From Pseudomonas schmalbachii (GTDB lineage Bacteria > Pseudomonadota > Gammaproteobacteria > Pseudomonadales > Pseudomonadaceae): 64,000 nucleotides of DNA. Location of the stretch: contig NZ_JAELYA010000009.1 in assembly GCF_017589465.1 (NCBI RefSeq), forward strand, positions 62,001 through 126,000. Reading direction: 5' to 3'. Under the pieces are notes generated by a model. The model searched no databases. It was given only the letters and a program-made list of their open reading frames with translations, and was not told the DNA's origin. Below are positions 57,178-64,000 of this stretch, one piece after another. Both the position numbers and the translations under genes were made by a program. The stretch's first letter is position 1. Every line of letters starts with the position of its first letter.

Positions 57178-57717
57178 ATGAAAAAGCAACTGCTTGCCGC
57201 AGTGGCCGTCCTGGCAGGCGCCGGGGTATCCATGGGCATCAACGCCGCCCCTCCGCAGACCGGCGTCATCAACATCACCGGCAAGGTCACCGAAACCAGC
57301 TGCGTGCTCGAGTCCGGCTCGACCAACCTGGACGTGCACCTGCCGACCGTCGACAAGACCCTGCTGGCCGCTCCGCAGAGCAGCACCGGCCGTACCGGCT
57401 TCACCATGAAGGTCAACAGCTGCGCCGACGGCATCAAGGTCTCCACCGCCTTCACCCCGGACAGCAACGTCGATTCCTACGGCAACCTGAAGAACACCGC
57501 CGATGCCGACAAGGTCCAGGTCCAGCTGCTCGACCAGAACCAGAACGTCATCAATATCAACACCGACGATGCCCTGTCCCAGAGGGCCCGCGCCATCACC
57601 GCGGACGGCATCACTCCGGTGACCCTGCAGTACTTCGCCCAGTACTACTCCCAGGAAGGCAGCGCCGGCTCCGGCGACGTGGCGGCCATGGCCAACTTCC
57701 AGCTGACCTACGAGTGA
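57178..57717 (+). CDS. cupD1: Major fimbrial subunit, CupD1-like
   Basis: 179 residues: signal peptide (about 1-25, ending INAA), then a pilin fold with two Cys (TETSCVLES and VNSCADG, about 40 and 81) that form the usual disulfide, the early ITGKVTETSC motif, and a C-terminal donor-strand pattern ending ANFQLTYE with the penultimate Tyr. It is exported and assembled by the chaperone and usher encoded next. The ATG at 57178 follows GGAG at 7 bases; the longer frame upstream starting at 57070 lacks such a site. It is the first gene of the fimbrial operon and should be made in excess over the rest. Confidence 0.9.
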   Translation: MKKQLLAAVAVLAGAGVSMGINAAPPQTGVINITGKVTETSCVLESGSTNLDVHLPTVDKTLLAAPQSSTGRTGFTMKVNSCADGIKVSTAFTPDSNVDSYGNLKNTADADKVQVQLLDQNQNVININTDDALSQRARAITADGITPVTLQYFAQYYSQEGSAGSGDVAAMANFQLTYE

Positions 57718-57724
57718 TCCCCAA

Positions 57725-57747
57725 GGCCCGGGGCATTGTCCCGGGCC
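57725..57747 (+). other. Hairpin between the pilin and chaperone genes
   Basis: GGCCCGGG (57725-57732) and CCCGGGCC (57740-57747) form an 8-bp stem with a 7-base loop, 7 bases after the pilin stop. There is no T-run, so it is likely an attenuator or an mRNA-stabilising hairpin that raises pilin output over downstream genes. Confidence 0.7.
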
Positions 57748-57765
57748 ACCCCAAGGTGCCCTGTA

Positions 57766-58506
57766 ATGCGTTTCCGCTACATCCCGAACCTTCGCCAGCT
57801 GGCCGCCGGCCTGCTGCTTTCCGCGTTCGCCATTCCATCGACCTGGGCCGGAGTGCTCATCGACGGCACGCGGGTGATCTATCCAGCCAAGGAACGGGAA
57901 GTCACGGTCAAGCTGACCAACAAAGGCAACGGCCCGGTGCTGATGCAGGTGTGGGTCGACCGTGGCGATCCCAAGGCGGAACCGCAGAGCGCCGACGCTC
58001 CGTTCCTGATCACGCCGCCGATCTTCCGTCTCGACCCGCAGAAGGGGCAGAGCGTGCGGGTGGTCTTCACCGGCGAAAAACTGCCGCAGGATCGCGAGTC
58101 GCTGTTCTGGTTCAACGCGCTGGAAGTGCCGCCGCTGCCGCAGAACGCCGAGCAGAACCTGATGCAGATCGCCATCCGCTCGCGGCTCAAGCTGTTCTAC
58201 CGCCCGACCGGCCTGCCCGGAAACCTGCCGGCGGCGATCAAGGAGGTGAAGTGGCAGGTGGTGCCGGGCGCCGGCGGCCATGTGCTGCGCGGCGAAAACG
58301 ACAGCCCCTATCACCTTTCCTACAGCTCCCTCGTGCTGGAGCAGGGCGGCAAGCGCTACGACACCGGCGGCGGAATGATCCCGCCGTATGGCCGCCACGA
58401 GTTCTCCCTGCCGGGCTTCAGCGGCCAGGCCGCCGGCGCCAGCCTGCGTTATCGCTGGATGAGCGACCACGGTGTCGCCCCCGAGCAGGAAACCGCCCTG
58501 CGCTAG
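57766..58506 (+). CDS. cupD2: Fimbrial periplasmic chaperone, CupD2-like
   Basis: 246 residues with a signal peptide (about 1-25, ending STWA). PapD-like features are visible: GTRVIYPAKEREVTVKLTN at the start of the mature protein, the conserved Arg/Lys area LMQVWVDRG, FRLDPQKGQSVRVVFTGEKLPQDRESLFWFNALEVPP, here cut as RLDPQKGQSVRVVF and RESLFWFNALEVPP, and RSRLKLFYRP. It captures pilins in the periplasm and hands them to the usher. Start ATG at 57766 follows AAGG. Gap to the pilin gene is 48 bases with a hairpin. Confidence 0.92.
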   Translation: MRFRYIPNLRQLAAGLLLSAFAIPSTWAGVLIDGTRVIYPAKEREVTVKLTNKGNGPVLMQVWVDRGDPKAEPQSADAPFLITPPIFRLDPQKGQSVRVVFTGEKLPQDRESLFWFNALEVPPLPQNAEQNLMQIAIRSRLKLFYRPTGLPGNLPAAIKEVKWQVVPGAGGHVLRGENDSPYHLSYSSLVLEQGGKRYDTGGGMIPPYGRHEFSLPGFSGQAAGASLRYRWMSDHGVAPEQETALR

Positions 58507-58583
58507 ACCCGAGTGACCACCTCAAGGAAGGGAGACTGCATAGCTGGATTACTCCACCCGTTCCGATCCGCGAGAGGGTTCCG

Positions 58584-61190
58584 ATGTCTTCGACGTCCGT
58601 ATGGCATGGCAGCAGGGAGTGGCTGCCGGCATATCCGCGCCGCGCCCTGCTGGCGGCCGCCGTTGCTGCCGCAGCAGGCTTCATGCCCGACATGAGCGCT
58701 GCCGAAGCGGAAGGTTTCGCCGCCTTCAACCCGGCCTTCCTGCGTGGCAAGGAAGGTCGCTCGGTCGATCTGGCGCGCTTCGAGCATGGCAACCCGGTGA
58801 CGCCGGGCAGCTACCGGCCGGACGTCTACCTCAACCAGAACTGGATCGGCCGTCTGGAAATCAGCGCGCGTGACGGCGATGCCAAGGGCAGCTCTTCCAG
58901 CTACTGCTTCAAACGCGCCGACCTCGCCAGCATCGGCCTGAACCTCGACAAGCTGCCCGACGCCCAGGCCGCCCGCGCCCTGGCCGAGCAGGATTGCGTC
59001 GATATCGCCCGCCTGGTGCCGGGCGCCCGCGTCGACTTCAACCATGCCGACCTGCGGCTCGACCTGAGCATCCCGCAGGCCTATCTCAGCCGCGTCGCCC
59101 GTGGCCAAGTCGATCCGCGCGACTGGGACCGTGGCGTCACCGCGGCGTTCGTCGACTACAACGCCAACGCCTTCCGCAGCGAAGCCGGCGGCAGCCAGCA
59201 GACCCAGTACTACACTGGCGTGAACGCCGGGGTGAACGTGGGCGACTGGCGCGTGCGCCACAACGGCAGCTACAACCGCAGCAGCGGCGATGGCGCCACC
59301 GCCAGCCGCTACGACGCGGTGAGCAGCTACGCCCAGCGCGACGTCACCCGGCTGAAGTCGCAGCTGACCGTGGGCGAGTACTTCACCCCGGCGGACCTGT
59401 TCGACAGCGTGCCGTACACCGGCGTGCAGCTGGCCTCCGACGAGCGCATGCTGCCCGACTCGCAGCGCGGCTTCGCCCCGGCGATCCGCGGCACCGCGGA
59501 GAGCAACGCCAGGGTCACCGTGCGCCAGGGCGGCAACGTGCTCTACGAAACCACCGTGGCGCCGGGGCCGTTCGTCATCGACGACCTCTACAACACCGGC
59601 TATTCCGGCGACCTGGAAGTGACCGTGACCGAGGCCGACGGCCGCGAGCGGCGCTTCACCGTACCGTTCGCCTCGGTGGCGCAACTGCTGCGCCCCGGCG
59701 TGTCGCGCTACAGCGTGGTGGCCGGCAAGTACCGCGACGACCGCCTCGACGATGCGCCGGCATTCGTCCAGGGCACCTACCAGCGCGGCATCTCCAACCT
59801 GGTGACCGGCTACACCGGCAGCATCGTCGCCGAGCAGTACCTGGCGGTGCAGGGCGGCATGGCGCTGAGCACCTCGCTGGGCGCCGTCGCCTTCGACGTC
59901 ACCCACTCGCAGGCGTCCGGGCTGAGCGAGGCCCGGCAGATGGGCGGCAGCCCCAGCGGGCAGAGCTACCGGCTCAGCTACAGCAAGCTGGTGGAGCCGA
60001 CCCAGACCAACTTCGTGGTGGCGGCCTACCGCTTCTCCAGCGAGGGCTATCTCGGCTTCGGCGACTACGCGCAGCTGCGCGACGAGTCGGCCTTCAACAC
60101 CTTCCGCCAGCGCAACCGTTTCCAGGTCAACGTCAGCCAGCCGCTGGGCATGAACTACGGCAGCCTGTTCCTCAGCGGCTCGGCGCAGAACTACTGGAAC
60201 GCCGACAAGGGTGGCGACATGAGCTACCAGGCCGGCTACTCCAACGGTTTCCGCTGGGGCAGCTTCAGCCTCTCGGCCAGCCGCACGCAGTCCGAACGCG
60301 GCGACAACGAGACCCAGTACATGCTCAGCGTGTCGCTGCCGCTGGGCCGTTCCGCCCATGCACCGTACCTGAGCAGCACCACCACGCGCTCGGATAACGG
60401 CGACCTCAACAGCCAGCTCAGCGTGTCCGGCGCGCTCGGCGAGTACAACCAGTTCAACTACGGCGTGTACGGCTCGCGCAACCGCAGCGACGGCGGCAAC
60501 TCCAGCGATGCCGGCGTCAACATGCAGTACCGTGCGGCGAAGACCAACCTGTCCGGCAGCTACAGCAGCGGCGACGGCTACAACCAGACCAGCCTGGGCC
60601 TGAGCGGCAGCGTGGTGGCGCATCCGGGCGGCGTGACCTTCAGCCAGTCCCAGGGCGAAACCCGGGTGGTGGTCGAAGCCGCGGGCGCCGAGGGCGCGCG
60701 CCTGCTCAACAGCAGCGGCGGCCAGGTCGACGGCGACGGCTACGGGGTGGTCTCCGGCCTGATGCCCTACCGGCAGAACGAAGTCGCACTCGATCCCAAG
60801 GGCACTTCCGAGGACGTCGAGCTGCAGAACACCTCGCAGAACATCGCGCCGCGCTACGGCTCGGTGGTGATGCTCAAGTACCCGACCGTCACCGGCAAGC
60901 CGCTGCTCCTGCTGCTGCGCGACGACAGCGGGCAGAACCTGCCGGTCGGCGCCGAGGTGCTGGACGCCGAGGGCAACAGCCTGACCCTGGTCGGGCAGGG
61001 CAGCCGGGTATTCCTGCGCAGCGAAGAGAAGCAGGGGCAACTGCTGGTGCGCTGGGGCGAGGGACCGGACCGGCAGTGCCGGGTCGACTACCGGATGCCG
61101 AAGGAACAGGCCAGGGGCGGCGCGCCCTTCCAGCAGGCCGAGGCGGTCTGCTCCAGACAGATTGGCCACACGGAGATCGCCGCGCGTTGA
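58584..61190 (+). CDS. cupD3: Outer-membrane fimbrial usher, CupD3-like
   Basis: 868 residues with a long signal sequence (mature part beginning near AEAEGFAAFNPAFL). The N-terminal chaperone-binding domain (FNPAFLRG, VDLARFEHGNPVTPG, YRPDVYLN), the central 24-strand pore and plug region, and the C-terminal domain with a Cys pair (SCxx near the end, CRVDYRMP, VCSRQIG) are all there. It pumps pilin-chaperone complexes across the outer membrane and polymerises the fibre. The ATG at 58584 follows AGAGGG. The reading frame stays open far upstream by chance of base composition; that part is not used. Confidence 0.93.
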   Translation: MSSTSVWHGSREWLPAYPRRALLAAAVAAAAGFMPDMSAAEAEGFAAFNPAFLRGKEGRSVDLARFEHGNPVTPGSYRPDVYLNQNWIGRLEISARDGDAKGSSSSYCFKRADLASIGLNLDKLPDAQAARALAEQDCVDIARLVPGARVDFNHADLRLDLSIPQAYLSRVARGQVDPRDWDRGVTAAFVDYNANAFRSEAGGSQQTQYYTGVNAGVNVGDWRVRHNGSYNRSSGDGATASRYDAVSSYAQRDVTRLKSQLTVGEYFTPADLFDSVPYTGVQLASDERMLPDSQRGFAPAIRGTAESNARVTVRQGGNVLYETTVAPGPFVIDDLYNTGYSGDLEVTVTEADGRERRFTVPFASVAQLLRPGVSRYSVVAGKYRDDRLDDAPAFVQGTYQRGISNLVTGYTGSIVAEQYLAVQGGMALSTSLGAVAFDVTHSQASGLSEARQMGGSPSGQSYRLSYSKLVEPTQTNFVVAAYRFSSEGYLGFGDYAQLRDESAFNTFRQRNRFQVNVSQPLGMNYGSLFLSGSAQNYWNADKGGDMSYQAGYSNGFRWGSFSLSASRTQSERGDNETQYMLSVSLPLGRSAHAPYLSSTTTRSDNGDLNSQLSVSGALGEYNQFNYGVYGSRNRSDGGNSSDAGVNMQYRAAKTNLSGSYSSGDGYNQTSLGLSGSVVAHPGGVTFSQSQGETRVVVEAAGAEGARLLNSSGGQVDGDGYGVVSGLMPYRQNEVALDPKGTSEDVELQNTSQNIAPRYGSVVMLKYPTVTGKPLLLLLRDDSGQNLPVGAEVLDAEGNSLTLVGQGSRVFLRSEEKQGQLLVRWGEGPDRQCRVDYRMPKEQARGGAPFQQAEAVCSRQIGHTEIAAR

Positions 61191-61207
61191 GCGGCAGAGA
61201 GGTATTC

Positions 61208-62212
61208 ATGAAAAAGTCGATCCTGCTGTGGCTGGCGCTGCTGATTTCCCCGTCGCTGTGGGCGGCGTGCAGCTTCGATTCCGGCTATTCCAGGTCGGCG
61301 GCCGTCATCAACCTGCCGGCCACCCTGAGCGTCCCGCGCGACGCGCCCAACGGCACCGAGCTGTGGAGCAGCGGCTGGATGAGTTTCTCCGGGACGAATA
61401 TCAGCTGTAACAGCAGCGGAAGCGTGGCGGGATCCCTGGCCACCGGCACAGGGCCACCCGCGCCGGGCTATACCAGCAACGGTTTCAACTCGGTGTTCAC
61501 CACCAACGTACCGGGGATCGGCGTGTCGGTGTTCTGGTGCAACCAGGTGTCCTGCAACCCGGACTACACCAAGGTGACCCCGCTTCCCAGCCTGGCTTGG
61601 TCGGTCATTGCCACCCAATACCCGCTGAGGACCAGCTGGTGGGTGCGACTGATCAAGACCGGCGACATCGACACGTCCGCCGGACCGCTGACGATCGGTG
61701 GGGCATCCACGATCTCCTACGCGGGGCTGCCGGTGGCCGACCTGACGATAGCCGGGGCGTCGGTAGTTGGTACGCGGGGATGTGAGTTGCTGTCCGCGCA
61801 GAACATGGATGTGCGCCTGCCGACGGTGGCGAAGACCGACTTCAGCGACGCCTCGCCGACGCCGGCCGACAATGGCAAGGCCGCGGCGTTCACCATCCGC
61901 CTGCAGTGCGACAAGGGCGTGAAGGTGAGCCATCAGTTCGACGGCACGCAGACGCAAAGCGGCAGCAACGTGCTGGCCAATGCGGCCGGAGCGGACATGG
62001 CGGAGGGTGTCGGCGTGCGCCTGTACTACGGCGACGTCTCCAGCACCACGCCGGTCGAACTGGCGCAGAAGAAGTTCATGGGCCTGACGGCCGAAAATAT
62101 GCCGATGTCCATCCCGGTGGCGGCCAGGTACTACAAGACCGTCCCCCGCGCCGCCGACATCAAGGCCGGGCGGGTGTCCACCATCGCTACGTTCACCATG
62201 TATTACGAGTGA
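61208..62212 (+). CDS. cupD4: Fimbrial tip adhesin, CupD4-like
   Basis: 334 residues with a signal peptide (about 1-20). The N-terminal half (about 21-190) has four Cys (CSFDSGYS, NISCNSS, FWCNQVSCNPD) and no resemblance to pilins, as in two-domain tip adhesins; the C-terminal half is a pilin domain with RGCELLSAQNMDVRLPTVAK and LQCDKGVKVSHQF, clearly related to the CupD1-like pilin (SCVLESGSTNLDVHLPTVDK, NSCADGIKVS). It ends TMYYE. It is the last gene of this operon: the fifth gene of PA14 cupD (a second chaperone) is not present. Start ATG follows AGAGAGGTATTC. Confidence 0.87.
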   Translation: MKKSILLWLALLISPSLWAACSFDSGYSRSAAVINLPATLSVPRDAPNGTELWSSGWMSFSGTNISCNSSGSVAGSLATGTGPPAPGYTSNGFNSVFTTNVPGIGVSVFWCNQVSCNPDYTKVTPLPSLAWSVIATQYPLRTSWWVRLIKTGDIDTSAGPLTIGGASTISYAGLPVADLTIAGASVVGTRGCELLSAQNMDVRLPTVAKTDFSDASPTPADNGKAAAFTIRLQCDKGVKVSHQFDGTQTQSGSNVLANAAGADMAEGVGVRLYYGDVSSTTPVELAQKKFMGLTAENMPMSIPVAARYYKTVPRAADIKAGRVSTIATFTMYYE

Positions 62213-62231
62213 CTGGCATGGCCTGATGCCG

Positions 62232-62349
62232 CCCTCACCCTAACCCTCTCCCAGTGGGAGAGGGGACTGCTCGGCGTTGCCGGTTGGCACGACATTCATC
62301 CCGACGCCAATCTGCCCCCTCTCCCTCCGGGAGAGGGCAGGGGTGAGGG
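62232..62349. repeat. Family D repeat, copy 3 (118 bp)
   Basis: CCCTCACCCTAACCCTCTCC at the left and GGGAGAGGGCAGGGGTGAGG at the right, with interior CGGCGTTGCCGGTTGGCA in the same orientation as copy 2. Confidence 0.83.
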
Positions 62350-62364
62350 AAATCGCAACGCCGA

Positions 62365-62481
62365 TGGTTCCACGTGATCGTTCCCACGCTCCCGCGTGGG
62401 AATGCAGTTCTCGACGCTCCCGCGTCGAAAGGGACGCAGGAGCGTCCCCGGATGGGTTCCCACGCGGGAGCGAGGGAACCA
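62365..62481. repeat. Family E repeat (GTTCCCACGC type)
   Basis: TGGTTCC at the left and GGAACCA at the right, with GTTCCCACGCTCCCGCGTGG, CGACGCTCCCGCGTCG and GGGTTCCCACGCGGGAGCG inside. Several small hairpins; one copy in the window. Similar GTTCCCACGCTCCGCGTGGGAAC repeats are known from many Pseudomonas genomes. It fills the gap to the YCII gene together with copy 3 of family D. Confidence 0.8.
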
Positions 62482-62595
62482 TAGGCCATGCCCACGTTCG
62501 TCGCCCCCAGGCTTTTTTCCGACACCCTGTCGATCTCCATCGGGTCCGAACGACTATAGGTATCTGCACTCCGCAGACAACCGAAGGAGTCGACC

Positions 62596-62964
62596 ATGCA
62601 ATACCTCTGCCTGATCTACGTGGACGAAAGCGCCGCCGCGAAGCTGCCGCCCGATGAGTACCGCGCGGTGGTCGATGAATGCCTGACCTACGAGGAACGC
62701 CTGCGCGCAAGCGGCCATTTCATCGCCGCCCAGGCCCTGCAATCGGTGGAATGCGCCACCACCCTGCGCCATCGCAACGGCCAGTTGTCGATTACCGATG
62801 GTCCGTTCGCTGAAACCAAAGAGCAACTTGGTGGTTTCTACATGATCGAGGCGCGTGATCTGAACGAGGCGATCCAGATTGCCGCGAAGATCCCGCCGGG
62901 GCGGCTGGGCTGCATCGAGGTGCGGCCGATTCGCGACTGGGAGAAACATTTCGCCGGCATGTGA
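62596..62964 (+). CDS. YCII/DGPF-domain protein
   Basis: 122 residues. It starts MQYLCLIYVDE and carries DGPFAETKEQLGGFYMIE (about 68-85), the DGPF signature of the YCII-related family, then DLNEAIQIAAKIPP and VEVRPI-like EVRPIRDW. These are small ferredoxin-like proteins whose function is unclear; many are encoded near ECF sigma factors. It begins an apparent operon with an SRPBCC and a DUF899 gene. ATG follows GAAGGAGTCGACC. Confidence 0.93.
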   Translation: MQYLCLIYVDESAAAKLPPDEYRAVVDECLTYEERLRASGHFIAAQALQSVECATTLRHRNGQLSITDGPFAETKEQLGGFYMIEARDLNEAIQIAAKIPPGRLGCIEVRPIRDWEKHFAGM

Positions 62965-62982
62965 CCGGGATAAGGATGAATC

Positions 62983-63510
62983 ATGCTGAAGTATGCAGGG
63001 ATCGCACTGGCGGTCGCGCTGGTCGTGGTGCTGGCGATGGCCGCCATGTCTCCGGACGGTTTCCGGGTCGAGCGCAGCACCGTCATCCAGGCCCCGCCGG
63101 ACAAGGTCTACGGACTGATCGAGGATTTCCACCAGTGGCGCCAGTGGTCGCCATTCGAAAACCTCGACCCGGACATGCAACGCATCTACCGGGGGCCGCA
63201 GAAGGGACCGGGCGCGGTCTATGAGTGGAAGAGCGAGGGCCGGGCAGGCGAAGGGAGCATGAGGATTCTGTCCGCGACTCCGGCCTCGAACGTGACGATC
63301 CGCCTGGAATTCGTCGAACCCTACCAGGCGCGCAATACCGCCGAGTTCAACCTGCGCGAGGAGGGCGGCGCCACCCGGGTGACCTGGGCGATGTACGGCC
63401 CCACGCCGTTCGGGGCGAAGGTCGTCCACCTGTTCTTCAGCATGGACAGCATGGTCGGCAAGGACTTCGAAGCCGGCCTGGCCAATCTCAAGCGCCTCAG
63501 CGAAAGCTGA
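62983..63510 (+). CDS. SRPBCC (START/Bet v1-like) family protein
   Basis: 175 residues: an N-terminal hydrophobic segment (about 5-22, IALAVALVVVLAMAAM) that may anchor it in the membrane, then a START/Bet v1-type lipid-binding fold (VERSTVIQAPPDKVYGLIEDFHQWRQWSPFE, here cut as VIQAPPDKVYGLIEDFHQW). It is 18 bases after the YCII gene. Polyketide-cyclase-like relatives bind hydrophobic ligands; the ligand here is unknown. Confidence 0.9.
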   Translation: MLKYAGIALAVALVVVLAMAAMSPDGFRVERSTVIQAPPDKVYGLIEDFHQWRQWSPFENLDPDMQRIYRGPQKGPGAVYEWKSEGRAGEGSMRILSATPASNVTIRLEFVEPYQARNTAEFNLREEGGATRVTWAMYGPTPFGAKVVHLFFSMDSMVGKDFEAGLANLKRLSES

Positions 63511-63524
63511 GGGGAGAACGCATC

Positions 63525-64000
63525 ATGAACATTCCACAATTCACCCGTCCGCCGGTGGTCAGTCGTGCGCAATGGCTGGAAGCCCGCCGGCAACTGTGGC
63601 TCAAGGAACGCGCCGCGACCCACGCCAGGGACGCGCTGAACGCCGAGCGGCGCAAGCTGCCGCTGGTGCGCATCGACAAGGACTACCGCTTCGAAGGCCC
63701 GGACGGCCCGCTGAGCCTGCTCGACCTGTTCGAAGGGCGGCCGCAGCTGGTCGTCTACCACTTCATGTTCCACCGCGACAAAGGCGTGGGCTGCGAGGGC
63801 TGCTCGTTCGTCATCGACAACATCCCCCGCCTGGAGCACCTGCACGCCCGCGGCACCACGCTGGCGATGGTCTCGCGCGCGCCGCTGGCGGAAATCGCCC
63901 CGTTCAAGGCGCGCATGGGCTGGCGGCTGCCGTGGTATTCGTCGTTCGGCAGCGACTTCAACTACGACTTCCACGTGACCATCGACGAGAACGTCGCGCC
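63525..64000 (+). CDS. DUF899 family thioredoxin-like protein (3' end beyond the window)
   Basis: The first 158 residues only. It shows the DUF899 pattern: VSRAQWLEARRQLWLKER, KLPLVRIDKDYRFEGPDGPL, LFEGRPQLVVYHFMFHRD, and GCEGCSF with a CxxC pair, followed by WRLPWYSSFGSDFN. These proteins have a thioredoxin-like fold; their reaction is not known. The ATG at 63525 is 14 bases after the SRPBCC stop behind GGGGAGAACG, so it belongs to the same operon. The gene is cut by the window end. Confidence 0.9.
   Translation, partial: MNIPQFTRPPVVSRAQWLEARRQLWLKERAATHARDALNAERRKLPLVRIDKDYRFEGPDGPLSLLDLFEGRPQLVVYHFMFHRDKGVGCEGCSFVIDNIPRLEHLHARGTTLAMVSRAPLAEIAPFKARMGWRLPWYSSFGSDFNYDFHVTIDENVA

Noticed and set aside
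57066..58583. In-frame extension of the usher reading frame upstream through the pilin and chaperone genes
   Set aside because: The region is fully occupied by two recognised genes in other frames; the extension is Arg, Gly, Pro rich and the usher signal peptide with a ribosome binding site starts at 58584.

Overview
The window is chromosomal DNA of a high-GC gammaproteobacterium, almost certainly a Pseudomonas of the P. aeruginosa / nitroreducens / citronellolis kind. Blocks of gene order match P. aeruginosa (DUF481 gene, SDR gene, HugZ-like gene, fxsA, groES, groEL; colR-colS-methyltransferase-inaA-small gene-pncB; recC-recB-recD), as do residue positions in PctA, ColS and RocR/PvrR relatives. 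I saw no insertion sequence, prophage, tRNA, rRNA or CRISPR array. This is core-like chromosome joined to a transferable-looking fimbrial module and peppered with palindromic repeats.

Layout. 1-7402: DUF481 outer-membrane-type protein, SDR, HugZ-like protein, fxsA, heat-shock groES-groEL, fluoride riboswitch with crcB and DUF190, and a PAP2 phosphatase. 7543-11179: ColRS envelope-stress regulators with a methyltransferase, an InaA-type kinase and a small exported protein. The same 19-base ColR-like box lies before the PAP2 gene and before the methyltransferase. 11494-14263: pncB and a HerA-like ATPase. 14539-20392: two tandem Pct-type chemoreceptors with almost identical signalling halves, then pitA. 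20615-25401: small proteins, a pseudouridine synthase, an MFS exporter and a LysR regulator. 25647-31093: HPP/CBS membrane protein, orphan cbb3 subunit CcoN with a small neighbour, PPK2 and an ATP/ADP-exchanger-like carrier. 31412-32332: Tat-exported aldo/keto reductase.

32499-38792 (minus strand) is one tightly overlapping seven-gene operon: thermostable-hemolysin family protein, AMP-dependent ligase, heme-oxygenase-like iron enzyme, SDR, TPR protein, and a QseB/PmrA-type two-component pair. Its promoter carries an 11-bp-periodic direct repeat, so the operon probably makes or modifies an acyl-type small molecule under its own autoregulated control. It is my best candidate for an undescribed system. 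Divergent from it lies recC-recB-recD (38966-48116).

48598-62212 is a complete pvrS-pvrR-rcsC-rcsB phosphorelay and c-di-GMP phosphodiesterase module followed by a chaperone-usher fimbrial operon (pilin, chaperone, usher, adhesin). It resembles the pvrSR-rcsCB-cupD cluster of P. aeruginosa PA14 but sits beside recBCD and lacks the last chaperone gene. Two RcsB-box-like sites lie before pvrS and before the pilin gene. The window ends with YCII, SRPBCC and a truncated DUF899 gene.

The intergenic regions hold at least five families of palindromic repeats. The main one (CGTAGGTTGG...CCAACCTACG) occurs at nine loci in two length classes, 75 and about 85 bp. In two places repeat sequence supplies the stop codon of the neighbouring gene.
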